A stretch of 64,000 nucleotides of DNA from assembly GCF_003144245.1 (NCBI RefSeq), contig NW_020289977.1, positions 1,240,001-1,304,000 of the forward strand, in the 5' to 3' direction. Origin of the DNA: Jaminaea rosea (taxonomy: Eukaryota > Basidiomycota > Exobasidiomycetes > Microstromatales). The notes beneath the pieces were generated by a model that was not told the DNA's origin, did not search any database, and saw nothing but the letters and a program-made list of their open reading frames with translations. Of the stretch, positions 1 through 9,549 are shown piece by piece; positions within the stretch are counted from its first letter, which is position 1, and each line of letters opens with the position of its first letter. A program made the position numbers and the translations under genes.

Positions 1-2883
1 ACTGATGAGCCGCCGGAGACAGAAGGTGGTGCGGGTGCTGATACGGTACAGAGCGGCGACAAGCCTCGTCGGACCGACGCAGATGGAGTGGCTTCAAAGA
101 AGAACGTCGAAGAGGAGCCAGCAATCGAGCTGCTACAGGCACCGGCAGAGGAGCCTGCGCCAACTGAGGAGATCGATCTCGGGGGTGAAGCAGCTGCAGA
201 GCAGCCAAAAGACTCTGCCATCGACGCTACCACGGCAGTGACCACGAAAGAGCCGCAGCCCACCGAGGGCAAGCCGGCCGATTCAGCCAAGCCCGCCTCT
301 TCCAGCCTCGTTACATCGGAATGGCTCATTTCCCAACTCTCTGCCCTCAACGCTTCGCACACCAACTCTCCGTCATCCCAGATTGCTGGTCACCCAGGGA
401 CAGTACGATCCCTCACTGGCCCCTCAGGCGAGGCAATGGTAGTCAAGCAGACCCTTCCTGCCGAAGTGGACTTCTACGCATCCCACCTGCACGCCTCAGG
501 CAAGCTCGAAAGCGAGACGAACAAAGGCCAGTCACTGCGCAAGCAGATGGCCACGAGGTGGACGCCGCGCTTCTACGGCTCTGCGACTGTTGCAGAGGGC
601 GAGAAGCCGTACGTCGCATTGGAGGACTTGCTCTCTGGTGGGTTTGAGAAGGCAAACGTCCTCGACGTCAAGCTGGGGACTCAGCTTTGGGACGAGATGG
701 ACGCTTCTCACGAAAAGCAGGAGAGGATGGAAGCGGCGGCAAAAGCGACTACAAGCGCTGAGACTGGGATTAGATTGACGTCATGGAGAACATGGGACTC
801 ACAAGCTGAGGATGGCGCGGGACAATTTCGATCGATGGGCAAGGCCTTTGGCAAGGCGATCAGTGCTGACCAGCTGCCGCTGGGCCTCACTGCCTTCTTT
901 GGCTTATTGAGGGGCAAAGAGGCGCAAGAGTTTGAAGAGATCGATCAGCGGGCAGCGAAGGACGCAGTTGCCGTCGCGGATGCTGCGAAGAGTCCCGTTC
1001 TCGAAGGTCCAACACTCATCTCAAGTACCCCTCGGCTGCCGTTCCACCTTGTACATCCGCTTCTCACACTACACCTTCTTCCTCAGCTGGACCGGCTCAT
1101 CGGCCTCATGTCACAGCTCGAGGTGCGCATTCGCGGCGGCTCGCTACTCGTCGTCTTCGAAGGGGAGCTGAACGCGCTCTGGAGAAGAATGAGCGAGAGG
1201 GCAATACCCCCCGCAAAGGGCGATGAGGCGGAGGAGAAGAAAGAAGGGGAGGACCAACTTCATGACGCCAAGACGCCGAAAGAGCGCAAGCGTTCTCCGC
1301 CCCTAGTAAAGCTCCGCCTTATCGACTTTGCGCACTCTCGTTTTGTACCGGGCCAAGGACCGGACGAGGGGCTGCTGAAAGGACTGCGTACGCTGCGCGC
1401 CCTTCTTGGCCACATGGTCGAGGACGTCGTGCCAATTTCGCAGGTCAGCATCGAAGAGGCTGCGCAACATCTTCCTGCGGCGAGGGTGCTGAGAGTCGAG
1501 GGGCTGGTCAGGCCTATGACCCTTGCGTTGCTTAAGGACAAGTGCAAGGAGATCCTCGCGCAAGGGGAGGGGCAGGAGGATCCGCTCGACACGACTGTCC
1601 TGGATGGAGGGGCGTGGCTGGATGGTATCAAGTCCTGCGGGTGGCTAGTGTTCCGCACCACTGAGCTGGCGATGAAGCTGCAGCGGGAGTGCGACGGCAG
1701 TCCATTCCCTCCCACCGCTTCAACAGCCATGGCCGTAGATGAGGCGGCGGGTCGACCCTCTGCACGCTTCTACCCTGTAGCGGAGCCTAGTGTGGACACG
1801 ATCGTGACGGAATATGTGCCGCTTGAGGAGAGGGCATGGAAGGGCGAGAAGAGGGAAAGGTTGCCGCTGCTCGTTCGCAAGCCGAAGTCGAACAACGACG
1901 AGGCCGACAAAGAGGGACTCGAGTGGCCCTTCCTTCTCCGTCTGGCTCACCCGCCCAGCAACGAGTCCGCGGGGAAGGAAGGTCAAGCAGCAAGCAAGAA
2001 GGATTCCAAGAAGCGCAAAGGCCAAGACCCTGTGGCAGGCGTCAGCAACAAGCGTGCCGACCGTGGTCAAGGGACAACGATCCGTGGTATCGCTGGTCGC
2101 AGCGACGACGCTGCAGGCGCTGCTCTGATGGGCAGAATGGGCGGCTTCACATCGCGCGACGGGCCACGACGTCGTTCACCACCTCCTCGACGAGACGTGT
2201 GGGAGCCTCAAATGGACCGTCTCCCGCCGCCCGACCCGTACGGCTACTATACTGACGAGCGGGATGCCTGGCGTCCACCTCCGAGAGGAAGGATGGATGA
2301 GATCGATCGTAGGGATTGGCGATATGACGCTCGGCCCATTCCTGATCAATACGCCGCTCCACCACCGCCGCCAAGGGATGATTGGCGTAGGAGAGAGAGG
2401 GACGACTGGCGAGCGCCGCGGGACGATTATGCTTACGGCAGGAGGAGAAGTCGCAGCCCTGTTGACACTTGGAGGCGAGACGATCGCGCGAGGGACTATT
2501 CTGCGCTATCTCGGCCTCTTCCTGAAGAAAGATGGCGCCGCGACCCCTCTCCGCCCCCACCGGCGGCAATGTCGCGCTATCGCCAAGCTGAACGCTACTA
2601 CCAGAACGACAGCCGTGCACCTCCTCCGCGTCGTGACGAGCGCGACTACGGTCGTGAGCGCTACACGCCCCCGCGTGGTGCCACCACAATTGGTCCGCGA
2701 GGGGATCGGCCGCCTGCTCCAGTCGCCACGGGTGACCGATGGAGACAGCGCGAAGAAGATGTGAGGCACAGATCACCTCCCCGTGGTCCGAGGGATGGAG
2801 CAGGGGGTAAAAGGTATGCCGCAGATGCGGAGCAAGGGGATCGCTACGTCCCGAGGGGGCGATTCGGTGATGGAGGAAGATGA
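1..2883 (+). CDS. Inositol polyphosphate multikinase fused to an Acinus-type RRM (5' partial)
   Basis: The frame is open from base 1 to a TGA at 2881-2883, with no ATG near the left edge, so the true start lies outside the window. An acidic low-complexity segment (to about nt 430) is followed by an IPK-family kinase domain (about nt 430-1420). Its signature LDVKLG is near nt 661, LLVVFEGE near 1144, and IDFAHS followed by GPDEG near 1321-1370. This family phosphorylates inositol phosphates (Arg82/IPMK). About 20 residues later, without a stop, comes a second domain (about nt 1480-1890) carrying LVRPMTL, WLDGIKS and FRTTELA, which resembles the C-terminal RRM of Acinus, a splicing and exon-junction accessory protein. 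The last 270 residues are rich in RRD, RDDWR and RS motifs, typical of RNA-binding proteins. The kinase call is firm. The RRM call rests on remembered family motifs, and an Acinus SAP domain could lie upstream. It converges with the SET gene, 78 bp away. Confidence 0.8.
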   Translation, partial: TDEPPETEGGAGADTVQSGDKPRRTDADGVASKKNVEEEPAIELLQAPAEEPAPTEEIDLGGEAAAEQPKDSAIDATTAVTTKEPQPTEGKPADSAKPASSSLVTSEWLISQLSALNASHTNSPSSQIAGHPGTVRSLTGPSGEAMVVKQTLPAEVDFYASHLHASGKLESETNKGQSLRKQMATRWTPRFYGSATVAEGEKPYVALEDLLSGGFEKANVLDVKLGTQLWDEMDASHEKQERMEAAAKATTSAETGIRLTSWRTWDSQAEDGAGQFRSMGKAFGKAISADQLPLGLTAFFGLLRGKEAQEFEEIDQRAAKDAVAVADAAKSPVLEGPTLISSTPRLPFHLVHPLLTLHLLPQLDRLIGLMSQLEVRIRGGSLLVVFEGELNALWRRMSERAIPPAKGDEAEEKKEGEDQLHDAKTPKERKRSPPLVKLRLIDFAHSRFVPGQGPDEGLLKGLRTLRALLGHMVEDVVPISQVSIEEAAQHLPAARVLRVEGLVRPMTLALLKDKCKEILAQGEGQEDPLDTTVLDGGAWLDGIKSCGWLVFRTTELAMKLQRECDGSPFPPTASTAMAVDEAAGRPSARFYPVAEPSVDTIVTEYVPLEERAWKGEKRERLPLLVRKPKSNNDEADKEGLEWPFLLRLAHPPSNESAGKEGQAASKKDSKKRKGQDPVAGVSNKRADRGQGTTIRGIAGRSDDAAGAALMGRMGGFTSRDGPRRRSPPPRRDVWEPQMDRLPPPDPYGYYTDERDAWRPPPRGRMDEIDRRDWRYDARPIPDQYAAPPPPPRDDWRRRERDDWRAPRDDYAYGRRRSRSPVDTWRRDDRARDYSALSRPLPEERWRRDPSPPPPAAMSRYRQAERYYQNDSRAPPPRRDERDYGRERYTPPRGATTIGPRGDRPPAPVATGDRWRQREEDVRHRSPPRGPRDGAGGKRYAADAEQGDRYVPRGRFGDGGR

Positions 2884-2961
2884 GAGCGGATCCTCTGATG
2901 GAACACTGGACTACAACACAAACCAAGGACTGCTCATATGCGATTTAATGCTCTGCTTTTT

Positions 2962-4566
2962 CTAGAAGCCAAGCTTAGCCCTCAATTCCTCCTCCAACCC
3001 ACTCAGGTCCTTCTCTCCCCCTCCCTTCTTCCCTCCCTCCCCACCCTCCTGCTCCCTCGTCAATCGCTCAGCCTGCTGTCGCCTTGCCTCCACTTCGGCC
3101 TTGTCCTCCTCGTCTACCCTCTCAAACTGTAGCGCCTCCTCCCTCTCGTCTTCAGGCAAGGCAGCCAATTCACGCTCACAACGCTCGCAGCCACAGGGTC
3201 CGAACATATGTTCGCGCCAGAGGAGGAGGTTTCGCCTACGAAGGGCTTGTGAGGGATCTTGGTAGGTGATCGTTAGCTCTTCCCCGCGGCTGATGGGACG
3301 AGTGGCAGTGAGGAGTACTTTGGTTGCTTGACGAACGCGCGAGCGCGGGTGAGGGGGGTGGTGTGCTTGTAGGTTTGGGGAGCAGGTGTGATTGAGGTGT
3401 GAGTGGATTGCGTAGAGGGAGCCTTGTGACTCGAGGTTGAGGTTGGCCCTCCCGAGCGAACTGTGCGCGTGGAAGAAGAGACATGCAATCAGTATAGGCA
3501 TGGAGGTACCCCTTCGTGCTTCGGGAGCTGCTCACCGCATGAAGCCATCCCAGCCAAACAATTGTTGAGCTACTTCCCTCGGGAAGCCGGGCTCCACGAT
3601 CCATTTGCCCTTGCCCCTGATCCCACCCTGGCCACCTCCGTCTAGCCTGCCCTGCTCATACGGATCAATGGCGATCCTGAGTAGCTCTAGCGCCTTCTTG
3701 AGCGTCGCCTCCCACGCCTTCTTTTCCACCTCCCAGCCAGGGTTGCGTCTGCGCCTGGCCACTTCGTGGATTTGAGCAAAAGCGCGAGTGTGGGCGAGAG
3801 TCTCCTGCAGAGTGGCTCGAGCATCCTTGTTGGTCGAGGTGAGTGAAGGCGGGGGAGTATGAGAGTGACAAAGCAAAGTCATCGCATACAGTCTGGCCAC
3901 ACTGTGCAGGCTGAGGTATGGGTGGCCGGTCAAGAAGTCAAGGAACTGCCCCGAAGCAGGATTGCTGTTGCGGCAAAGGAGATTGTGATGCCTCGTTCTC
4001 CCTCGATTCTCGCATTCCCTGTTGCACCACGTAGCCCCACAGCTCGAGTTGCCGCTGCTGCCTGTCGCACGACATCGCACCACAAGCGTGGGGCTGGCAT
4101 GCTCGATGGGTTGGAAACAGTCGTTGCACAGCTCTCCTGACTCGACGTGCTTGGCTTGCGCCATCGGTGGGGCTGACACAAAGGCGCTGTCCATAAAGAC
4201 ATCCTCCCCCTCTGCGAAGTCTCGGGTTGCTACGAGGCCTTTGCCCTTAATCGGGTCGAAATAGTGCTGCGCAACGCCGGGCGGGAGAGGGATGGAGGAG
4301 TCGATTTGAGAGACGGGGTGAGATGAGGATGAAGAGGCAGGTCCGCTGGATTTCTTCTTCTTTTTGTTCTTCTTCTTCTTCTTGGAGGCAGAGCTGCTGG
4401 AAGGGGCATCCTCTTCGTTGTCATCTCCTCCCTCGTCCTCTTCTTCGCCAGTCCGCGCTTCTGTCTCCTGACCCTTCTGAGAGCCATTGGGTGTCTCTGA
4501 TTGGAACACCGGCGGCTCGCTACCCGCTGCATTCGTCGTCGTCGTCGTTGTCGTCTTGGCTGGCAT
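2962..4566 (-). CDS. SET5: SET domain lysine methyltransferase, Set5-like
   Basis: Two exons, 4566-3536 and 3460-2962, flank a 75-nt intron (GTGAGC...CACAG); the product is 509 aa. The reading frame extends 41 codons upstream of 4566 but without an ATG, so MPAKTTT is taken as the start. After a Thr/Glu/Lys-rich N-terminus, the SET domain starts near residue 100 (HYFDPIKGKGLVATRDF). It is interrupted by a MYND-like zinc cluster (C147, C150, C165, C176, C181, C185, H193/194, C198). It resumes after the intron with NHTCSPN (367-373), GEELTITY and a post-SET CxCxxC. This split SET order is that of the Set5/SMYD family; yeast Set5 methylates histone H4 tails. A poly-Lys stretch (61-72) could be a nuclear signal. 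It shares a 272-bp divergent promoter with cystinosin. The family is secure; the Set5 subfamily assignment is less so. Confidence 0.75.
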
Positions 4567-4838
4567 CGTCGCAATGGTTGATGGGTGGTGAAGCGTCCGA
4601 ATGTCGTGCGCCTGGATCTCCAAGTTCAAAATCAAAGATTCTCGTGGTTCCGCCCTCGCCTCGCTGCGCCTCTCGGCGGCCTCCACCACGCGGACCTGCG
4701 AGAGACGGCGTTACCAGCGGCTCCTTTGCTTCCTCATCATGCCGTAGCACGAGACGCAAGCCCTCTCCACCCTCTTTGCTCTCCCTCTCCTTAATACCAC
4801 CGCCAGCATCCACGCTACATCTACCACAAACTCACGCC

Positions 4839-5843
4839 ATGTCCCTCCCAGGATTCCTCTCCCTCCTCCTAGGTTGGATCTACACTGCCCTTTGGTCCCT
4901 CTCCTTCTACCCGCAAGCCCTCACCAACCAGCGCCGGCAATCCTCTCGCGGTTTCTCCACCGACTTTGCCTACCTGAATCCTCTAGGATTCTGGTGCTAT
5001 TCGGCCAATCAGCTTGCGCTTCTTCTCAATGAGGCAGTCAGGAAGGACTATCGGGATGGGCATAAAGGGTTGGACCCGACGGTCCAGTGGAACGATGTAG
5101 CTTTTGCTGTGCATGCTGCTATCGTCAGTACTTTCACATTGGGGCAGAAGGTATGGTTTGGAGCTAGGCAAGCCAAGCAGGAGCGCGAGAGAAGGGAGTG
5201 CCTTGGCGAGCAGACGCAGGAGCAAGGCCAAGGTAGCGAGAGCGGGCATGACGGCTCGTCGGAGGCAGCCATTACTGAGGAAGGCTCTTCGCGTCTCCCT
5301 TCACGCCCGGCCCTCATTACCATCTCTCTCATCCTCCTTACCATCCTCCTTACCACGCTCCTGTCCCTCTCTCACGCATTTGGCGTCCGCTCGTTTGCCG
5401 TCGTGGATGTTCTGGCCGCAGCAAAGCTGTACATTACCTTGACTAAGTGGATTCCGCAGGTCGTCCTCAACTACCGACGTAAGAGTACCATCGGATTCAA
5501 CGTGCATAGTATCACCCTGGACATGGCCGGGGGCGTATTGAGCTTTGCTCAGCTCTGCATTGATGCGCGATGGATCCAGGGAAGCTGGGATGGCGTGACG
5601 GGAAATCCAGGAAAGCTGTGAGTACAAGAGCTCTGTGTGAAGACGGACCTATCCGTGCGTGTATGCTGACCATGCCTCTTTCTGCTTCTGCGCAGCGGTA
5701 TCTCGCTGTTCTCTCTGGCCTTTGACATCATCCTCATGACGCAGCACTACATCCTCTATCGCAATGCCAAGGAGGATAACGTCGAGGACGAGCCTCGCGC
5801 TCAGCAGGGCAGCGACGAGCGCACGCCACTGTTGCGCGAGTAA
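4839..5843 (+). CDS. ERS1: Cystinosin (PQ-loop lysosomal/vacuolar cystine transporter)
   Basis: Exons 4839-5617 and 5696-5843 flank a 78-nt intron (GTGAGT...CGCAG); the product is 308 aa. Two PQ-loop motifs are visible: YPQALTNQRRQSSRGFS (24-40) and WIPQVVLNYRRKSTIGF (204-220), the second being the hallmark of cystinosin. Several hydrophobic helices are present, with a Glu/Gln/Ser-rich loop (112-150) between the two halves. Cystinosin exports cystine from the vacuole or lysosome in symport with protons; the yeast counterpart is Ers1. The C-terminus carries E301-R-T-P-L-L306, an acidic dileucine signal of the kind that routes membrane proteins to the vacuole through AP-3. The start follows a CACGCCATG context. 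It converges with the thiamine gene at a gap of 47 bp. Confidence 0.88.
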
Positions 5844-5890
5844 GGTGCAGCGTTATTGCGGCTCTCTAGATTTAATCTATTATCTATGCT

Positions 5891-7969
5891 CTACATCTCC
5901 TCTCCAGTCACACGCATCGCCTCGTCCCACATGCCCCTCTCAAGCCTCAACGCTTGATCCCACAAGCCCTGCAATCTCTCCATCCTCTCCGCAGAGGGTT
6001 GCTGCATCCCCGCCGCCTCTTCCTCCAGCTTGGCCAAACCAGCACGAACAGCCGTCAGGTACCCGGTACTGACGTACTGCTGATACCATGTGCGCAGGCT
6101 GTCGCTCATCTTGGATGAAGAGTCGCCAGAATCGGCGAGGCGCAGCCGCCAGCCCATGTCCGCATATCCGAGGAGACAGGGCATTGTGACTGTAAGTGTC
6201 TCCAGGCTTGCACCCCCATGCTTGTCCGCCACATCCAACACGAAGCGCGTATAAGCCATAACGGCTTCGCCTTCTCTCTCCGCCTCTAGCTCCCTCTTGC
6301 CCACCCCGAATGAGCCCTCGCACAACGCTACGTGCCCCGCCGCCTCGCGGGCCATACCGTGCGCCAGTGTGAGGAAGTAGTCCGCCTCAGCAAATGAGGA
6401 GGCAGATGAAGCGGAACGTGACCAAAGTCGTGAGTAGTGTAGGAGGAAGTGGTAGTCTTGCTTGAGGAAGTGGAGGAAGGGAGCGCGAGAGAGCGGCTGG
6501 TGTGATGCTGATGATGAGGAAGAGGCAGGCTGGAAGTGTAGAGCCAATCGTTGAACGAAAGGATGCCAGACATACGCTTCCCAGAGGGGTTGGGAGCGAG
6601 AGAGGAGGGCTGTCACTACCGGAGTGGGTTGAGAGCCAAGACGTGATGACGAGGAGGGGGAGAGCATGCCAGCATATCGCTCCGTGGTATCCGCCGAAAT
6701 ATCGTCTTGCTCCTTCGCAGCAGTGAATCTCTCTGCCGTGCTTTGTAGGACTCCCCTCGGCCCAACACTGACCGCATGATCCAACGCACCCGGTCCCTTT
6801 CCCAAGTCCTCATAGCCCCTCACGATTGCTGCTTGCACATACGCGATACTTCGCCAGCATGCGCGACGCAGCTGCGCGTCTTCATCAACCTCTCCCTCGC
6901 CACTGCCGCTTCCCGCAGCAAGATGCGTAGCCAACGCCGAACTGAGGGTGCATCCAGTCCCATGGGTACAACCCTGTGTGAGGCGTGGACCGACGAAGAG
7001 GGTGTACGTGTTGGTCTGTGAGGTGAAGAGAATGTCGATCACTACTTCCTCCTCTGCGCCGTCGTCTTCTTCGTTGAGCAGGTGGCGCAGCACAGGGGAG
7101 TAGGGATGGCCGTCGCTTCGTACTACGATGAGGTTGTGCGACGAGCCGCGCGATGAGAGGGAGACGGCCGCTCCGGGAGACAGGGCGTCGGGTGCTGCAC
7201 TTCTGCTACCTTCGAGGTCCTGCTGGACCTTCCGACATCGACCGTGATGCTCATGTGGCTGCTGATCAGCTTGAAGGATACCCAAGCTCCTCAGCGCCTC
7301 ATCCACCTCCCGTCGCTTGAAGGCCTTGTGCCCGCCTTTGAGCAACACAGCCTTTGGTCCGAGGTCGGAGAGCTTCTTTGCTGCATCTAGACGATCCTGA
7401 AGAGTTTGTAGAGGCTGTGGAGAAGGAATGGGCTGCTTACTGCTCCCCTGTGCCTCTGATCGACCCACCGTCGCGTGGGCAAGTAGCTGCTCAGCCTCCG
7501 GCAAATTGGGCGTCAGGAGCGTGCACTGCGGGAGTAACTTGGTTATCAAGCCTTGAATAGCCTCATGCGGTAAGAGGAGAGATCCCGACGTGGAAACCAT
7601 CACGGGGTCCAGCACCACGGGGGCCTTGACGTCCTTCAATTCCTCTGCAACAACTCCGACCACCTCCTCATTAGCTAGCATGCCAATCTTCCACCCATCG
7701 ATCCTGATATCCTTCCTAACGCTCTGCACCTGCTTCCGAAGAAAGTCGACGGGAGGAACATGGATCCCGCTTACCCCTGTAGTGTTCTGTGCCGTAAGCG
7801 CCGTAATGACTGACAAACCGTACCCTCCTAGCGCAAGGACCGTTTTGAGGTCTGCTTGTATTCCTGCTCCACCGCCCGAGTCTGAACCTGCTATCGTGCA
7901 GACTCGTGGCGTATGGGTAGAAGAGGCTGACCATAGGCTGAGCGAGGGGTTCGCAGGGTGCCCTGACAT
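5891..7969 (-). CDS. THI20: HMP/HMP-P kinase fused to TenA thiaminase II (Thi20 type)
   Basis: This is a single exon of 692 aa. The first ATG in frame is at 7969; the frame continues upstream without another ATG. The N-terminal half is a ThiD-type ribokinase-fold domain: [16 protein letters not shown] (about 27-42), [19 protein letters not shown], and the anion hole [13 protein letters not shown] near 335. It phosphorylates hydroxymethylpyrimidine and its monophosphate for thiamine synthesis. The C-terminal half (about 455-690) is TenA, with [14 protein letters not shown] placing the expected catalytic cysteine at C598. TenA hydrolyses or salvages thiamine degradation products. This two-domain order is that of fungal Thi20/21/22. 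A Ser/Asp-rich insertion of about 90 residues lies between the Lys-Gly-Gly-His motif and the anion hole. I saw no TPP riboswitch core in the 237-bp upstream gap. Confidence 0.9.
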   Translation of the reverse strand: MSGHPANPSLSLWSASSTHTPRVCTIAGSDSGGGAGIQADLKTVLALGGYGLSVITALTAQNTTGVSGIHVPPVDFLRKQVQSVRKDIRIDGWKIGMLANEEVVGVVAEELKDVKAPVVLDPVMVSTSGSLLLPHEAIQGLITKLLPQCTLLTPNLPEAEQLLAHATVGRSEAQGSSKQPIPSPQPLQTLQDRLDAAKKLSDLGPKAVLLKGGHKAFKRREVDEALRSLGILQADQQPHEHHGRCRKVQQDLEGSRSAAPDALSPGAAVSLSSRGSSHNLIVVRSDGHPYSPVLRHLLNEEDDGAEEEVVIDILFTSQTNTYTLFVGPRLTQGCTHGTGCTLSSALATHLAAGSGSGEGEVDEDAQLRRACWRSIAYVQAAIVRGYEDLGKGPGALDHAVSVGPRGVLQSTAERFTAAKEQDDISADTTERYAGMLSPSSSSRLGSQPTPVVTALLSRSQPLWEAYVWHPFVQRLALHFQPASSSSSASHQPLSRAPFLHFLKQDYHFLLHYSRLWSRSASSASSFAEADYFLTLAHGMAREAAGHVALCEGSFGVGKRELEAEREGEAVMAYTRFVLDVADKHGGASLETLTVTMPCLLGYADMGWRLRLADSGDSSSKMSDSLRTWYQQYVSTGYLTAVRAGLAKLEEEAAGMQQPSAERMERLQGLWDQALRLERGMWDEAMRVTGEEM

Positions 7970-8206
7970 CTTGCTTAATGGGACGACGAGGAAGAACAGA
8001 GGCCGAGGTGAAAGCAGCGACCGTCGGCGTGGGCTTGGGCGTGGGAGTGAGAAAGCAGCGGACAAGCGTCAGTGGAGGCGATGCTTACGTAAGGAAGCGG
8101 ATAGAGATGAGGGCTGCGATTCGCTACTTTTGTCAAGATTATTGGCCCTCTTCTGCCATTTCTTTTCCCCTCATCACTATCACGTCGTCCTCGCATCTGC
8201 GTAGCC

Positions 8207-9241
8207 ATGGGCCGCTATGCAGTCTTCATCTCCGGCCCTGCAGGGAGCGGCAAATCGACATTATGCTCAGCTCTCATCGCTCACGCCAACACGCTGGGTC
8301 GTAATGTCCACCTAGTCAACCTTGACCCGGCAGCGGAGCATTTCACCTATACGCCCACTATCGACGTCCGTGAGCTCGTTTCCCTACAGGATGTCATGTC
8401 CGAGTTGGGACTGGGTCCCAATGGAGGTTTGGTGTACTGTTTCGAATACCTGTTGGAAAACTTGGATTGGTTGGAAGAGCAGCTGGGCAGCTTTGAGGAC
8501 GATTATTTGATCGTGGACTGTCCAGGTCAGATTGAGTTGTACACGCACACCAACTTAGTGCAGAGGGTCTTGAGCTTCCTCGCTGTCAGCCATTCGTTTC
8601 GACTGTGCCAACTTTACTTACTGGAGAGCCACTTTGTCGATGTGAGTGTGCAAGCGCAGCGGACGTAGCTGAGCGATACGCTGATCCTTTCCCCCCCGCC
8701 TCGGTATCGATATCACGGCTAGGACGTAACGAAATTCTTCGCCGGCACACTGAGCGCCATGAGTGCCATGATCAATCTGGAAGTCCCCTGGATCAATGTC
8801 CTCTCTAAGGTCGACCTCCTCTCCCGCGGAACAGTAGGCTCAACATCCTCCGCCTCCGGCACTTCCCTCGCCGCTCGCCGATCACTAGAACGATACCTGG
8901 ACCCAGACCCGCTCCTCCTAGCATCGAGCGCTAACGCCTCGACCAACCCGCGCTTACACGCCCTCAACGCCGCAGTGGTCAGATTAGTTGACGATTTCTC
9001 CGTCGTACACTTCCTCCCTTCGGACGCCAACGATGAGCAGTCCGTGGGGACCCTGCTCAGTCATATCGACCATGCGATGCAGTATGGCGAGGACGAAGAG
9101 CCCAAGGAGCCGAGGGATATGGATCGATTCGAGGACGAAGGAGATGGGCCAGGGGACGAGCAGGAGGAGGTGGAGAGGGATTTCGAAGATTTGTTGAGTG
9201 GCAGGAGTGGGGTGGCAGGGGCGGGAGGCATTGAGATTTAG
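8207..9241 (+). CDS. GPN3: GPN-loop GTPase 3
   Basis: Exons 8207-8641 and 8723-9241 flank an 81-nt intron (GTGAGT...GCTAG); the product is 317 aa. The P-loop GPAGSGKS is at 10-17, the family-defining Gly-Pro-Asn loop at 70-72 and DCPGQIELYTH at 104-114. After the intron come DVTKFFAGTLSAMSAMI and NVLSKVDLL, the guanine-specificity region. The opening MGRYAVFISGPAGSGKST and the ending HIDHAMQYGEDEEPKEP match GPN3 better than GPN1 or GPN2. GPN proteins are needed for RNA polymerase II assembly and nuclear import. The tail is acidic. The gene diverges from the thiamine gene and ends 308 bp from the convergent RhoGAP gene. Confidence 0.9.
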
Positions 9242-9549
9242 AGGGCTCCACGAAGGGTCATGTACATTAGCCATTGGTTTCGACTAGCATCAGCATCGCA
9301 TCCGTCATGCGGGAAAGAGTGGAAGCGTGTACGTTCGAAATAGATTTAGGGATCGTCGTGCTCGAGAGAAGCTGAGTAGAGACAATGAGACGCGGAAGAG
9401 CGAAGAGGATGTTGGGCATTGTGATAAGTGAATGCTGGTGTGGAGTAGGAATGGGTGAGGCGACGTTGGTAGCAGATGTTCGTGAGGCCCGGATATACAT
9501 AGAGCCATGAGGAGCAAGGCGTCGAGAGCTGAGATCGTATGCGCTGCTC
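9242..9549. other. Convergent intergenic gap, nothing recognised
   Basis: This 308-bp stretch lies between the stop codons of GPN3 and the RhoGAP gene. It probably holds the two 3' untranslated regions. I see no coding signature, RNA gene or repeat in it. Confidence 0.6.

Noticed and set aside
7970-8206. TPP riboswitch upstream of the THI20-type gene
   Set aside because: Fungal thiamine genes sometimes carry one, but the conserved CUGAGA core is absent from the minus strand of this gap.
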